A DNA stretch of 37,936 bases from Pedosphaera sp. (GCA_028293285.1 JAQGPC010000006.1:1-37936); one strand, 5' to 3'; shown: positions 15,086 to 24,999, counted from the stretch's first letter. Translations and numbers: made by a program. Notes: generated by a model not told the origin, from the sequence alone.

Positions 15086-15377
15086 CTGGGAGCAGAGTAA
15101 TCTCGGTGGCTCGAAAGGATCTCGCGGCGTGTGGTGACGGGAGCGGCGCTCCAGTGAACCGCCGCCAAGCTTTCCCATGGCGCAGCACCGAAATGAAGCG
15201 GACAGATAAGGACAAGCCATAAACTTGCAGCGACCGAGGGACGCAACACGCAACACGCAACACGTAACAACTCTTTCCGGAATCGCCAATTTCCACTAGG
15301 TATCTCACCCCAATTGCGCCCACGTGATACTTCACCCATAGTTCCTGCCATGCAGAAGTTCAGAGGAACCCTATTGT
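15086..15377. other. Non-coding stretch after the cassette array
   Basis: I see no gene here. It contains GC-rich inverted words near 15140-15160 (GGAGCGGCGCTCC) and a short tandem array with period seven (CGCAACA, a little over three copies) at 15242-15265. The 15001-15222 open frame reads through the repeat and is not supported. Confidence 0.6.
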
Positions 15378-17966
15378 ATGAAGCATCGGAAGGATTTGAT
15401 TCCTTCGTTAAAGAAGCGTTTGGGCCCTATAAAAATCTTCAAAACGAATGTTAGAAATAGTGGGCGAGCGGATGTCACCGGCAGAGCCGTTTCCCTCTCC
15501 GCCCTTGGGGGAGAGGGATTAAGGGTGAGGTGGTCCCCGCTAATCTTCGCCCGCCATTGCCAAATAAAAGACATTCTTTTTGGTTATTGTTCTAACCCTT
15601 TCGCGGACACTTTAAAGAGGTCGCTCGCACTTATCCTGTGTGTGCTGGGATTGTCTTTTCAGACAGTGTGCGCGGTGGATCAAACGTGGATCTATTCCGT
15701 TCAAGTTAGCGCCACCGTTCAATCTTCTCTGCCTAAAATCACCTTGTCATGGCCTCAGGATTCTTTACTCACCCCGAATGATTATACCGTCTACCGCAAA
15801 TCTCTGGATGCCAATAGCTGGGGCTCCGCGTTGGTGGTATTGTCGGGCAGCTCCACCTCGTATGCAGACAGCAGCGTGACCAATGGCGGTGCCTACGAAT
15901 ATCGCATCGTCAAGCATACCTCCAGTGATTACACCGGCTACGGTTACATTTACGCCGGCATCAATGCGCCGCTTACGGAAGGCCGCGGCACAGTGCTGCT
16001 GGTCGTTGATAACACTTATGCCACTAATCTGATTGCGGAGCTAACTCGTCTCGAACAAGACCTCGTGGGCGATGGCTGGTCAGTAACTCGTCTGGATGTA
16101 AGCCGGAATGATTCACCGCAAAATATTAAATCCTTGATCCGCTCCCGTTACAACGCCGACCCGCAAAATGTGAAGGCAGTTTTTCTGTTCGGCCATGTGC
16201 CGGTGCCTTATTCAGGCAACACTGCCCTCGATGATCATCCGGAACACGGTGGGGCTTGGCCAGCGGATGTTTATTACGGCGATATGGACGGCAATTGGAC
16301 TGATAACTCAGTATACAATACCAGCGCCGCCGATGTGCGTAATGACAACGTTCCCGGCGATGGCAAGTTCGATCAAGACCTCATTCCCGGCAATGTCGAA
16401 CTCATGGTGGGCCGCGTGGACCTGGCCAATATGCCGGGCCGGGCGGGCGCGAATAATCTGCCCACCTTTGCGAGCGAGCTTGAGTTACTTCGCAACTACC
16501 TCAACAAAGATCACAAGTTTCGCTTCAAACAAATAGATGTGCCCCGTCGCGGATTGGTCGGTGATTACTTCGGCTATTATAATGGCGAAGCCTTTGCGGC
16601 AAGCGGCTGGCGCAACTTTGCTCCTTTTTTTGGGGCTGGCAATGTCACTTCCCTGCCCACCCAGGGAACTTGGATTCCCCAACTGCATACCACCCCCTAC
16701 TTGTGGGCGTACGCCTGCGGCCCTTCCGAATACACCAGCCTCAATGGCATCGGCAATCAAACCTCATATCACACCGGCACCACTCCCGACATTGTGAGCA
16801 ATGATATTCAGGCGGTTTTCACGCTCATCTTTGGAAGCTGGTTTGGCGATTGGGATTCGCAGGACAATCTCATGCGTTCCGTGCTGGCTACGCCCACTTA
16901 TGGCCTGGCCTGCGGATGGAGTGGTCGGCCCCATTGGTTCGTTCATCACATGGCCTTGGGTTTGCCCATCGGCTACAGCACGCGGTTGACGCAGAACAAT
17001 ACTCAAAATGGGTTGTATCAAAACCAAGTCAACGAATACGCCGCTGGCATCCATGTCGCCTTGATGGGCGATCCCACCCTGCGCATGCATGTCGTGGCAC
17101 CGCCTTCCAACCTGTATATGGATGCCAATTCCGGCGGCGTCTTCGTGTCGTGGAATGCATCCTCGGATTCCGTGGCAGGATATAACATCTATCGTTCTTC
17201 CAATACCAACGGTCCCTTTACGCGCCTGAACACTTCACTGGTGACAGATACTTTTTATACCGATTCAACTGCGCTTGCCGGAACGTTTACCTACATGGTG
17301 CGGGCCGTAAAACTGGAAACAAGTGGCAGTGGCACTTATTACAACTCAAGCCAGGGACTCTTCTCGTTACCCGTGACTTTGGCCAGCCAATTGCCAGCCG
17401 TTAGCATCACAGCAACAGTTCCCAATGCTTCCTGGCTAAGCTCCACCCCCGGCGTTTTCACGATTACGCGCACGGGCGGCACCAGCACCAACATGAACGT
17501 GAATTATTCCATCAGCGGCACCGCCATCGCGGGAACGGACTTCTTGGTAAGTCCAACGAATACCAGCGGAGTAATTACCATCCCCGCAGGCACCAATTCC
17601 ACCACGCTCAAGATCATACCCCTTGCAGGTAGTAATCAGCTCAATCCGCTCACTGTGGTCGTGTCCTTGGCGAATGATTTTGCTTCCCGAGGCTACACCG
17701 CTGGAACACCGCAAAACGACACAGTCACCATTGCCGGGCATCTCGCTGTCACCAACGTGTCGATTCGCGTGACCGCCGCCGGCGCAATCCTCTCCTGGCC
17801 GAGCCAATCAGGAAACATTTACCACGTCCTTTATAAGAACGCGCCCGTCGGCAGTTGGACTGATTCCGGAACGAACATCACCGCCAATGCCTCCTTCACT
17901 TCATGGCAGGAAACCGGCGGCGGAAAACTCCCCCAACGCTTCTACTCAGTCTTTCGAGTGCAATAA
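15378..17966 (+). CDS. Large secreted multidomain protein, possibly with a gingipain-like (C25) fold
   Basis: The longest frame encodes 862 residues. A hydrophobic signal-like segment (SLALILCVLGLSFQTVCA, about residues 82-98) suggests the real start is well inside the frame and that the first ~60 residues come from repeat DNA. Apparent order: an Fn3-like domain (about 105-195); a large domain (about 205-570) with VLLVVDN, AVFLFGHVPVPY, DVYYGDMDGNW, LMVGRVDL, LWAYACGPSEY and VFTLIFGSWFGDWDS; a second Fn3 domain (575-665); a Calx-beta-like domain (675-790); and a C-terminal module ending FYSVFRVQ. The large domain resembles caspase/gingipain folds, but I cannot assign a catalytic Cys-His pair. 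A surface or secreted hydrolase or adhesin is likely. Confidence 0.65.
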   Translation: MKHRKDLIPSLKKRLGPIKIFKTNVRNSGRADVTGRAVSLSALGGEGLRVRWSPLIFARHCQIKDILFGYCSNPFADTLKRSLALILCVLGLSFQTVCAVDQTWIYSVQVSATVQSSLPKITLSWPQDSLLTPNDYTVYRKSLDANSWGSALVVLSGSSTSYADSSVTNGGAYEYRIVKHTSSDYTGYGYIYAGINAPLTEGRGTVLLVVDNTYATNLIAELTRLEQDLVGDGWSVTRLDVSRNDSPQNIKSLIRSRYNADPQNVKAVFLFGHVPVPYSGNTALDDHPEHGGAWPADVYYGDMDGNWTDNSVYNTSAADVRNDNVPGDGKFDQDLIPGNVELMVGRVDLANMPGRAGANNLPTFASELELLRNYLNKDHKFRFKQIDVPRRGLVGDYFGYYNGEAFAASGWRNFAPFFGAGNVTSLPTQGTWIPQLHTTPYLWAYACGPSEYTSLNGIGNQTSYHTGTTPDIVSNDIQAVFTLIFGSWFGDWDSQDNLMRSVLATPTYGLACGWSGRPHWFVHHMALGLPIGYSTRLTQNNTQNGLYQNQVNEYAAGIHVALMGDPTLRMHVVAPPSNLYMDANSGGVFVSWNASSDSVAGYNIYRSSNTNGPFTRLNTSLVTDTFYTDSTALAGTFTYMVRAVKLETSGSGTYYNSSQGLFSLPVTLASQLPAVSITATVPNASWLSSTPGVFTITRTGGTSTNMNVNYSISGTAIAGTDFLVSPTNTSGVITIPAGTNSTTLKIIPLAGSNQLNPLTVVVSLANDFASRGYTAGTPQNDTVTIAGHLAVTNVSIRVTAAGAILSWPSQSGNIYHVLYKNAPVGSWTDSGTNITANASFTSWQETGGGKLPQRFYSVFRVQ
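15491..15532 (+). repeat. CCCTCTCC/GGAGAGGG palindromic repeat
   Basis: CCCTCTCC (15493-15500) and GGAGAGGG (15510-15517) form an 8-base stem, followed by ATTAAGGGTGAGG. A related element is at 37570-37602. It lies inside the annotated 5' part of the large gene, which supports a later true start for that gene. Confidence 0.6.
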
Positions 17967-18069
17967 CCGCACCCATTTACGGAGCGCGCTCGTCCCCGCA
18001 GCAATGTCAAACACCCCGGCGCGCCCAAATCCTTCCACCTATAAAAACCAACCCACACCTCCCAACGGT

Positions 18070-18091
18070 GCGCGCCGTTCACGGCGCTTCA
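18070..18091. repeat. Palindromic repeat, right copy (GCGCCG-TTCA-CGGCGC)
   Basis: This is identical over 22 bases to 10441-10462 and in the same orientation. It lies in the 185-base gap between the large secreted protein gene and the fabD stop codon. The hairpin has no T-run, so terminator function is not supported. Confidence 0.75.
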
Positions 18092-18151
18092 ATAATAACC
18101 CATCGACGAATGTAAAATCCCCCGTCAACGTCGCCCGCAACAACTCCCATT

Positions 18152-19078
18152 CTACCCCAACGCCAAAACCGTCGCTTCCAAGCTCGCCGCATCCGCCATG
18201 TTCAACATCTGCGCGTTGGGATCAATTCGTTTCATAAATCCGCTCAAGGCTTTGCCCGGCCCGAGTTCAATAAAGCGCGTAAAGCCTTGCGATAATAAAT
18301 ACCGCATCGATTCCTCCCAGCGCACCGATGACGTCACCTGCTCCACCAGGCGCATTTGAATGTCCACGACACCACTGTGCGGCTTGGCCGTCACATTGGA
18401 AATCACCGGCATTTTCGTATCTTCAAGTTTCACTTGCGATAACGCCACCTGCAATTTCGGCTGCGCGCTCGCCATCAGTTTGGAGTGATACGCCCCCGCC
18501 ACCGTCAACGGCATCGCCTTCCTCGCTCCCTTGCTCTTCGCCAGTTCACAAGCTTGCGCAATCTTCTCCGCCTCACCGGAAATTACCAACTGTCCCGGAC
18601 AATTCAGATTCGCCAACTCAACTCCGGCAGCTTCACAAACCTCCCGCGTCGGTGCTTCATCCAATCCAATGATTGCAGCCATCCCACCCTTGGTCACTTC
18701 ACACGCCTCCTGCATATATTGACCGCGCTGCCGCACCACTTTCAAACCATCCTCAAAACTCAACGCCCCACCCGCCGTCAACGCGGTAAATTCTCCCAAT
18801 GACAATCCAGCCGTCGCTTCAAAGTTCAGGTTCGGCACTCGTTCGCGCAATACTTGATACGCCACCCAGCTCACCAGAAAAATTCCCGGTTGTGCATTTT
18901 CGGTTTTTGTCAATTCCGCTTCCGGGCCCGTGAAACAAATCGATGCCAGATCGTAACCCAGTGCGTCGTTGGCCCGGTCGAACCAGGCCTTGGCGGTCGG
19001 AGAACTTTCCGCCAGTTCCTTGCCCATGCCAACCGACTGCGCGCCCTGCCCGGCAAATATCAATGCTGTTTTGCTCAT
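18152..19078 (-). CDS. fabD: Malonyl-CoA:ACP transacylase
   Basis: The 308-residue protein loads malonyl groups from CoA onto acyl carrier protein, supplying fatty-acid elongation. It begins MSKTALIFAGQGAQSVGMGKEL, the family's N-terminal motif. The nucleophile serine is in GLSLGEFTAL (S93), the paired histidine in VAGAYHSKLM (near residue 202), and the C-terminal FIELGPGKALSGFMKRI is typical. In many bacteria fabD is followed directly by fabG; here the fabG-acpP-fabF genes are on the same strand but 8.8 kb downstream, beyond the cassette island. No plsX or fabH lies on the other side. Confidence 0.95.
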   Translation of the reverse strand: MSKTALIFAGQGAQSVGMGKELAESSPTAKAWFDRANDALGYDLASICFTGPEAELTKTENAQPGIFLVSWVAYQVLRERVPNLNFEATAGLSLGEFTALTAGGALSFEDGLKVVRQRGQYMQEACEVTKGGMAAIIGLDEAPTREVCEAAGVELANLNCPGQLVISGEAEKIAQACELAKSKGARKAMPLTVAGAYHSKLMASAQPKLQVALSQVKLEDTKMPVISNVTAKPHSGVVDIQMRLVEQVTSSVRWEESMRYLLSQGFTRFIELGPGKALSGFMKRIDPNAQMLNMADAASLEATVLALG

Positions 19079-19231
19079 AAAGTTCCGTCAATAAACACAA
19101 AATCTCATCCTAACAAAAGAATAGATTTTCACCGGCAGGTTGGTTGCTGAAACCACTCTCTTCGACTGAAAAATTTCCTTCGCGCGTGCTGGAATCAGGC
19201 AAGCTCGAATCTTTGCTTATCCAATCTTTGA

Positions 19232-21916
19232 TTAGGGATGTTTCAGCCGGTAAAATTTATTGCCGGGCGTGGCAGACAGGACGACTTGATTCACCCCGAC
19301 AATGGTTGTCGGCGTATTGGTGACAGGAATCCAATTGGACGAATTCAAATCGGAATTTTGTTGTAACCCGAATCCGCTCCAGGATAAGGGCCATCTTATC
19401 AGGAAGGTGTTGGTGCCGGATGCGGTGATGGACAACGTCGGTTCCGGCGGATAAACCTCAAATTCCTGCAACGAATAACCCAGCGGGCTGCTGCTTTGTG
19501 CCGCGGAAATTTGCACGTAACGCCCGGAGCCGGTGACGACAATATCTTCCAATCCTCCAATCCCATTCGTAGTAGTATAAAGGTTGGTCCACTGGATGTT
19601 ATCGCTCGAAACTAAAATCTGATAGCTGCGGGCATAGTTCGTGTCCCAACTTAGCCTGACGCGGGCGATCTGCTTCATGCCTCCCAAATCCACTGAGATC
19701 CATTGCAGGCCATTTGTCAACGAACTCCAGCGGGTTGTTGGATCGCCGTCTGCGGCAGCGGAGCTGGGGAAATTTGTATTCAGAATGGAGGAAACCGAAA
19801 TGGATTGGTGAAGGGCGGCATTGGCAACGCTGCTTGCAGGAGGTGGGATTGAAATTCCAAATGAACCCGCCAGGCGGATGTCCCGCGACGATGCACCCAG
19901 CATCACCTGAAACGTACCTGGGGGCACAGTCCACTGGTGCATGAGAGAATCCCAACAGGCCAGGTCTTCCCAAATGAGAGTGAAATTCACGTGAGCGGTC
20001 GCACCGGCTGACAGGAACACTTTTTTAAATCCCTTGAGTTGACGCGGCGGTTCGCCCGCGCCAGGTGGAAAGCCGAGATAGAGTTGAACCACCTCGGAGC
20101 CGGCACGATTGCCGATGTTATACAAATCCAGCCCAATTGCCGCCTGCCCCGAGGGGCTCACTGCACCAACGGTCAGGTTGCTATAGGCGAACGTGGTATA
20201 AGACAACCCGTGTCCAAACGCAAACAGTGGGGACGCATTGGAGGCATCGTACCAACGATAGCCGATCTGCAGTTGCTCAGAATAGCTCACGTGGCCATTG
20301 ATACCGGGAAACTGTGCCGGTGTGCTGGCTGGCACTTGACTCGCATTGGTTGGAAAAGTTACCGGCAGTTTACCGGACGGATTCACATCACCAAAAAGAA
20401 CCGAAGCCAGGGCATTGCCATTTTCCTGTCCCGGATACCATGCCACCAGTGCGGCGGGAATCTGTCCTATCCAGGGCATCAACGTTCCTGCACCAGCGTA
20501 GAGAACCACGATGGTGCGTGGATTCGCTGCTGCTACAGCATTAATCAAGGCATCCTGGTCACCCGGTAGGGAAAGACTTGAACGGTCCGCGCCTTCGCCG
20601 GTTTGTTCGCCCACACAAACGATGGCGATATCCGATTGCTGGGCAAGCTGAACCGCCTGCGCAATATGACCGCCATCGCCCTGGCTATACGCAGTCGTGA
20701 CGGAAGGGCCAGCCCGGCTCGCGATTGCATCAAAGGGCAGATTGTAATAAGACAAATATACCTCTCCCGAACCAGTTCCGACCGAGAGAACATTCTCCCG
20801 GGCAGCCGAACCAATCACCGCCACGGAGTGGATCGCATTGGTATTGAGCGGCAGCAGGGCTCCAGTGTTCTTCAGCAACACGATTCCCTGGGCAGCCGCG
20901 TTCCGCGCAAACTGCGTGTGTGCGCCACTGGTCACATTGGAAGCCAGGGTGCCGGTCGTTGGATTATCAAAGATACCAAAGCGGAACATGGCGGCGAGAA
21001 TCCGATGAACCATGTTGTCTAATTGCGAGAGAGGAACGCTGCCGGATTGGACTGCTGTTTTCAACAGGTTGCCAAACCGCTCCGCCAATGGCATTTCCAA
21101 ATCCAATCCATTGTTTGCGCCAGCTTCTGTACCAAAACTCGCTCCCCAGTCGCACACGGTGAAACCGTCGAAACCCCACGTTTTATTTAAGACCGTATTT
21201 AACAACGGCGACTCACAGGCATAAGTACCATTGATTCGATTAAACGACCCCATCACCGCGCCAAGCCCCGATCTAATAGAGGTGTGAAATGGCCTATAAT
21301 AAATCTCCTGCAAGGTGCGCTCATCCACGTCCGAACTTTCCGTTTCGCGGTCGGTTTCCTGTTCATTGGCTGCAAAATGTTTGGCTGTGGCGATGACTCC
21401 TTGACCTTGGATACCTTGAATCTCTGCGCCCGCAATCGCAGCCGAAAGAAATGGATCCTCGCCAAAACATTCAAAACTTCGCCCACTTTGCGGCACTCGC
21501 ACCATGTTCATCATCGGCCCGAGCAGCACATGCACACCTTTGCCACGCGCTTCCGCGCCCATCACAGCACCATATTGGCGCGCAAGCCCGGCATCCCAAC
21601 TCGCAGCCAGCGCGATGGGAGCCGGCAACGCCGTGACATCCATCGCTCCGTCACCAACACCCGCCGGACCGTCCTGCAAATGAAGTGCCGGGATGCCAAG
21701 CCTACTGTTGCCCGCCACATTGCCCATGTACTGGCCGCTCACCCCGTGAACCATGGTGATTTTTTCATCCAAGGTCATCTGGGCGACAAGCAGATTGGCT
21801 CGTTGATCGGGAGACAGGGCCGTGTTCATCCAGGGATTTGTTTGCGCCGAAACAGTCTGAGTCAGGATCCAGCCGGTTACGACAATAAGCAGGGGTCGAA
21901 GCCAAGATAATTGCAT
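19232..21916 (-). CDS. Secreted glycoside hydrolase family 3 (beta-glucosidase-like) with F5/8C domain
   Basis: From the ATG at 21916 the protein has 894 residues. A signal peptide (MQLSWLRPLLIVVTGWILTQTVSA) leads into the GH3 N-terminal barrel (about 30-330), with LQDGPAGVG at 80-88, KHF at 179-181 and the nucleophile in FTVCDWGAS (D256). The GH3 C-terminal domain (about 370-590) contains CVGEQTGEGADRSSLSLPG, and an Fn3-like domain follows (about 610-690). An F5/8 type C (discoidin) domain at about 695-820 probably binds sugar. It ends in a 65-residue module closing FYRLKHP, shared with other secreted proteins here. Likely role: trimming of beta-linked oligosaccharides outside the cytoplasm. 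The upstream frame to 22048 is not signal-like. Confidence 0.9.
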   Translation of the reverse strand: MQLSWLRPLLIVVTGWILTQTVSAQTNPWMNTALSPDQRANLLVAQMTLDEKITMVHGVSGQYMGNVAGNSRLGIPALHLQDGPAGVGDGAMDVTALPAPIALAASWDAGLARQYGAVMGAEARGKGVHVLLGPMMNMVRVPQSGRSFECFGEDPFLSAAIAGAEIQGIQGQGVIATAKHFAANEQETDRETESSDVDERTLQEIYYRPFHTSIRSGLGAVMGSFNRINGTYACESPLLNTVLNKTWGFDGFTVCDWGASFGTEAGANNGLDLEMPLAERFGNLLKTAVQSGSVPLSQLDNMVHRILAAMFRFGIFDNPTTGTLASNVTSGAHTQFARNAAAQGIVLLKNTGALLPLNTNAIHSVAVIGSAARENVLSVGTGSGEVYLSYYNLPFDAIASRAGPSVTTAYSQGDGGHIAQAVQLAQQSDIAIVCVGEQTGEGADRSSLSLPGDQDALINAVAAANPRTIVVLYAGAGTLMPWIGQIPAALVAWYPGQENGNALASVLFGDVNPSGKLPVTFPTNASQVPASTPAQFPGINGHVSYSEQLQIGYRWYDASNASPLFAFGHGLSYTTFAYSNLTVGAVSPSGQAAIGLDLYNIGNRAGSEVVQLYLGFPPGAGEPPRQLKGFKKVFLSAGATAHVNFTLIWEDLACWDSLMHQWTVPPGTFQVMLGASSRDIRLAGSFGISIPPPASSVANAALHQSISVSSILNTNFPSSAAADGDPTTRWSSLTNGLQWISVDLGGMKQIARVRLSWDTNYARSYQILVSSDNIQWTNLYTTTNGIGGLEDIVVTGSGRYVQISAAQSSSPLGYSLQEFEVYPPEPTLSITASGTNTFLIRWPLSWSGFGLQQNSDLNSSNWIPVTNTPTTIVGVNQVVLSATPGNKFYRLKHP

Positions 21917-22195
21917 AGGTTTGCCTTCATTGATTGCTGGATTGGGATAAACCATTCCAGTCCTCGCGACGCATTGCACGTGGAGCCGCACGGTACGACG
22001 CGAGAATACCACTGTCAAATTTGGGTGAGATAGGTAAATCCCTACCATTCAAAGAGCGGAATTCATGTCCAGCTAATCCGAACTTTCGTTTTGGAATTCA
22101 GATAAGTAATGCCTCCGCTTATTGGTGCTACGAACAGACTTCAGCCGAAACCCTCGCCGCTTGACATGACTTGGAAACTGGATTAAGCCCAGCCA
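21917..22195. other. Divergent intergenic region
   Basis: This gap separates the GH3 gene from the frameshifted secreted protein gene and should hold both promoters. I see no repeat or clear operator in it. Confidence 0.4.
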
Positions 22196-23619
22196 ATGTT
22201 ATCCCGGCGTTATCTTTTTCCCCTTCTCGCCACGGCGGCTTTGGGCTTGATCGCCGCTGAACCTGCCTCGCAACGCCGGGAAAACTTTGATTCCGATCCC
22301 GGCTGGGAAAGTTATCGCAGCCGGCTGTGCCCAACCCTATTCCGACAACACGACAGGATTTCGGCTTCCACCAAACCAGTGCAAATTCTCCGGGAAAAAT
22401 CGGCGGCTGGGTGCAACGCTCCGTCACACCGGCATACTATGCCAAAGTGATTCCCTCCAAAACCTTGAATGATAAATTGTCGGCTTCTGGAAAACTTTCC
22501 GTCACTAAAAATTCCGGCTGCAGCGGCGTGCTCTTTGGCTGGTTCAATGACAAGTCCCGCGGTTGGCGCACACCCAACTCCATCGCCTTTCGCCTGGATG
22601 GCAACGGTCATAACTATTGGCTCCTCTTCGAATACGGCACCAGTCATTGGCGCACCGGCGGCGGTGCCACCTTCGAAGGGCGTTATCAAACGACCAAAAC
22701 CAAACCTTTCGCTGCCGATGGAACGACGCATGAATGGACGATGAGTTACGATCCTGAAGGCAATGACGGCAATGGCTTAATCACCTTTTCTCTCGACGGA
22801 AATAATTATGCGGCTCCGCTCGCGAGTGGCCATAAAGCCGACGGCGCAGAGTTCAATCGCTTTGGCATTTTCAATCAGCAGACGACTGGCGGCGCGATGG
22901 AAATTTATTTTTCTGATCTAAAACTCGATGGCCATGCAGAAGATTTGAGCCGCGATCCAAAATGGGAAGGACTCGGCAATCGTGTGGAGTTCGCTGATCG
23001 AACAATTCGTCCGATGCATGATTTTGGTTACAATCCAATGAATCAGCTTGCTGGAAAAAAGGGCGCAGTCGGCGGCATCATCTGGCGCGACGAGCGACCT
23101 GCCTTTTATGCCGCCAAGGTCGGCCCATTAACCTTGCGCGACGAATTATTCGCTTCAGGAAAACTGGTGTTCACCGGGGCCGGCTCGGACAGTGGTGTTT
23201 ATCTCGGTTGGTTTGATTCTTCGTCCAAGACCAACAAAACCAAACCTGATTACCATGAACCGCCTAAAAACATTTTAGGCATCTCCATTGGCGGCCCGAG
23301 TCGCATCGGCCATTATTTTGTTCCCGGCTATCGCAATTCAGCTGGGGAAGGACGATTCGCCGAATCCGGCCCCGTGATCTATCCCGATGGTCGGCTGCAC
23401 GAATGGTCGCTTCATTATATTCCCGCCAAAGCGGGCGAAGCGGGAAAGATTTCACTCAAGCTGGACGACCACGAGCAAAATATCGAAGTAAAATCTGCCG
23501 ACGAAAAACGTGGCGCTACTTTCGATCGCTTTGGAATATTCAACGTCCAGTCTGGCGGTCACTTTGTAGAAATTTATTTGGATGACTTAACTTATACTGC
23601 TGGACCTGCCAAACGTTGA
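22196..23619 (+). pseudogene. Secreted two-repeat (jelly-roll-like) protein, frameshifted near its N-terminus
   Basis: The frame from 22196 gives a signal peptide (MLSRRYLFPLLATAALGLIAAEP) and then ENFDSDPGWESYRSRL. After that the sensible sequence continues one frame back as VPNPIPTTRQDFGF and runs open to 23619. The two frames overlap at CGGCTGTGCCC (22322-22332), so loss of a single base near 22326 explains the break. The body is two homologous halves of about 200 residues, each with YAKV.PLTL/SKTL, SGKL, GVLFGWF or GVYLGWF, HEW, and RFGIFN.Q..GG..EIY..DL. They resemble LamG/concanavalin-like sugar-binding folds. The function is unknown. The shift may be real decay or a sequencing error. 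Confidence 0.7.
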
Positions 23620-23739
23620 GGCCAGTTACTTTGTTCTAAGCCTTTTAGTCAGACTGGGATAAAAGGGAGAACACCCCATACCGTCCTACAAAGATTTTCT
23701 GGCATAACTCATAACATACTTGGATCAGCTTCCAAGATT

Positions 23740-24957
23740 ATGAAACGAACATTGTTGTATTTGATGCCGTTCCTGAGTGTTGCTCTGCTGTTCACTTCCA
23801 CGAACCCACTGCTAGCCCAGGCCTCACCCACCGAAGTCGCCCACACCAATCAGGAATTGGTAAACATCCAGGATGTGGCGGTTGTAAATAATCGAGCTTA
23901 TCTCGCCGTCGGCGTTCTCGGCTTGAAGATCCTCGATGTTTCAAACCCAACCAATCCCGCGACTCTTAACCCCCAAGTCTCCAACGCCAATCCCAACACC
24001 ATCGGCGTTACCGTTGCGGGGAATTACGCCTACATGGCCTGCGATACTAATGGCTTCCATATCTACAATATTTCCAATCCTGCCAATCCGGTTCCCGTGG
24101 GACATAACCAAACCACGAGTTTAGTCAATGGCGTGGCAGTTTCCGGTAACTACGCTTATCTCGCCAATAATCAAGCAGGTCTTACCGTGGTGAGTATTTC
24201 CAACCCTGCCAATCCAGTTACAGTCGGCAATGTGCCTTTAAGCAACAGTCCTTATAACAAATACGCCAGCGGCGTGGCGATTTCTGGCAAATACGCTTAC
24301 CTCGCTGCATGGACGGACGGCCTGTGCATCTATGATATTTCCGATCCAACGCATCCTACGCGGGTCAGTCAAACTACCACCAACGCCTTTACTGCCAAAA
24401 GTGTCGCTGTGTCCGGGAATTACGCCTATGTGGCCGATTACCAAAGCGGGTTAAGTGTATTCGACATTTCCAATCCAGCGAACCCGGTCAACGTCGGCCA
24501 CACGAATTCCGCCGCTACCACCGATGGCAATCCCATCCATATCGCCGTTTCCGGCAACTACGTTTATCTGACCGGAATCTACAGCCGCATGTATATCTAC
24601 GACGTCTCAAACCCGGCCAACCCGGTGGGAGTTGCGAGCAGCGCCCAGCAAAATGGCTGGGCTTATTGCGCCGCCATTGCTGGAAATTATGCTTACGTGG
24701 GGAATTCTTACGATGGTTTGCACGTTTTGTTTTTAGGCATACCCGTTCCGCCGCGACTCAACATGCAGCACACCAAAACCTCCACAATCATTTCCTGGCC
24801 TGCTCCGAGCGCGAACTTTGTCGTGCAACAAAATCCCGGAATGAGTTCCAATAATTGGCAAACCCTCACCAATAGACCCATGCTCGTCAGCGGACAAAAT
24901 CAGATCACCCTGCCCGCCTCTCCCAATCCACTATTCTACCGCCTCAAGTCGCAATAA
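23740..24957 (+). CDS. Secreted LVIVD-repeat beta-propeller protein 1
   Basis: The 405-residue protein has a signal peptide (MKRTLLYLMPFLSVALLFTSTN) and then about seven repeats of roughly 42 residues with the pattern GNYAYLA-x-GL-x-IYDISNPANPVxVG. This is the LVIVD repeat, expected to form a beta-propeller. It ends with the C-terminal module (about 62 residues) containing IISWPAP, VVQQNPGM, NNWQTLTN and a final FYRLKSQ. It is probably extracellular or on the cell surface. The ligand is unknown. A paralogue with the same layout lies at 33271-34461. Confidence 0.88.
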   Translation: MKRTLLYLMPFLSVALLFTSTNPLLAQASPTEVAHTNQELVNIQDVAVVNNRAYLAVGVLGLKILDVSNPTNPATLNPQVSNANPNTIGVTVAGNYAYMACDTNGFHIYNISNPANPVPVGHNQTTSLVNGVAVSGNYAYLANNQAGLTVVSISNPANPVTVGNVPLSNSPYNKYASGVAISGKYAYLAAWTDGLCIYDISDPTHPTRVSQTTTNAFTAKSVAVSGNYAYVADYQSGLSVFDISNPANPVNVGHTNSAATTDGNPIHIAVSGNYVYLTGIYSRMYIYDVSNPANPVGVASSAQQNGWAYCAAIAGNYAYVGNSYDGLHVLFLGIPVPPRLNMQHTKTSTIISWPAPSANFVVQQNPGMSSNNWQTLTNRPMLVSGQNQITLPASPNPLFYRLKSQ

Positions 24958-24999
24958 CCATTTCTGATGGTTTGCCCTTTGTTGATGGTCCCGCGAAGG

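Noticed and set aside
15242-15265. Possible CRISPR-like or regulatory tandem array (CGCAACA repeated)
   Set aside because: The unit is only seven bases with little more than three copies and no spacers. It is a short tandem repeat.
9337-18151. Prophage or ICE origin of the island
   Set aside because: No phage structural genes, site-specific recombinase, relaxase or tRNA attachment site is visible.
23641-23666. Terminator hairpin CCTTTTA/TAAAAGG
   Set aside because: The stem is AT-rich, the loop is 12 bases and no T-run follows. The evidence is too weak.
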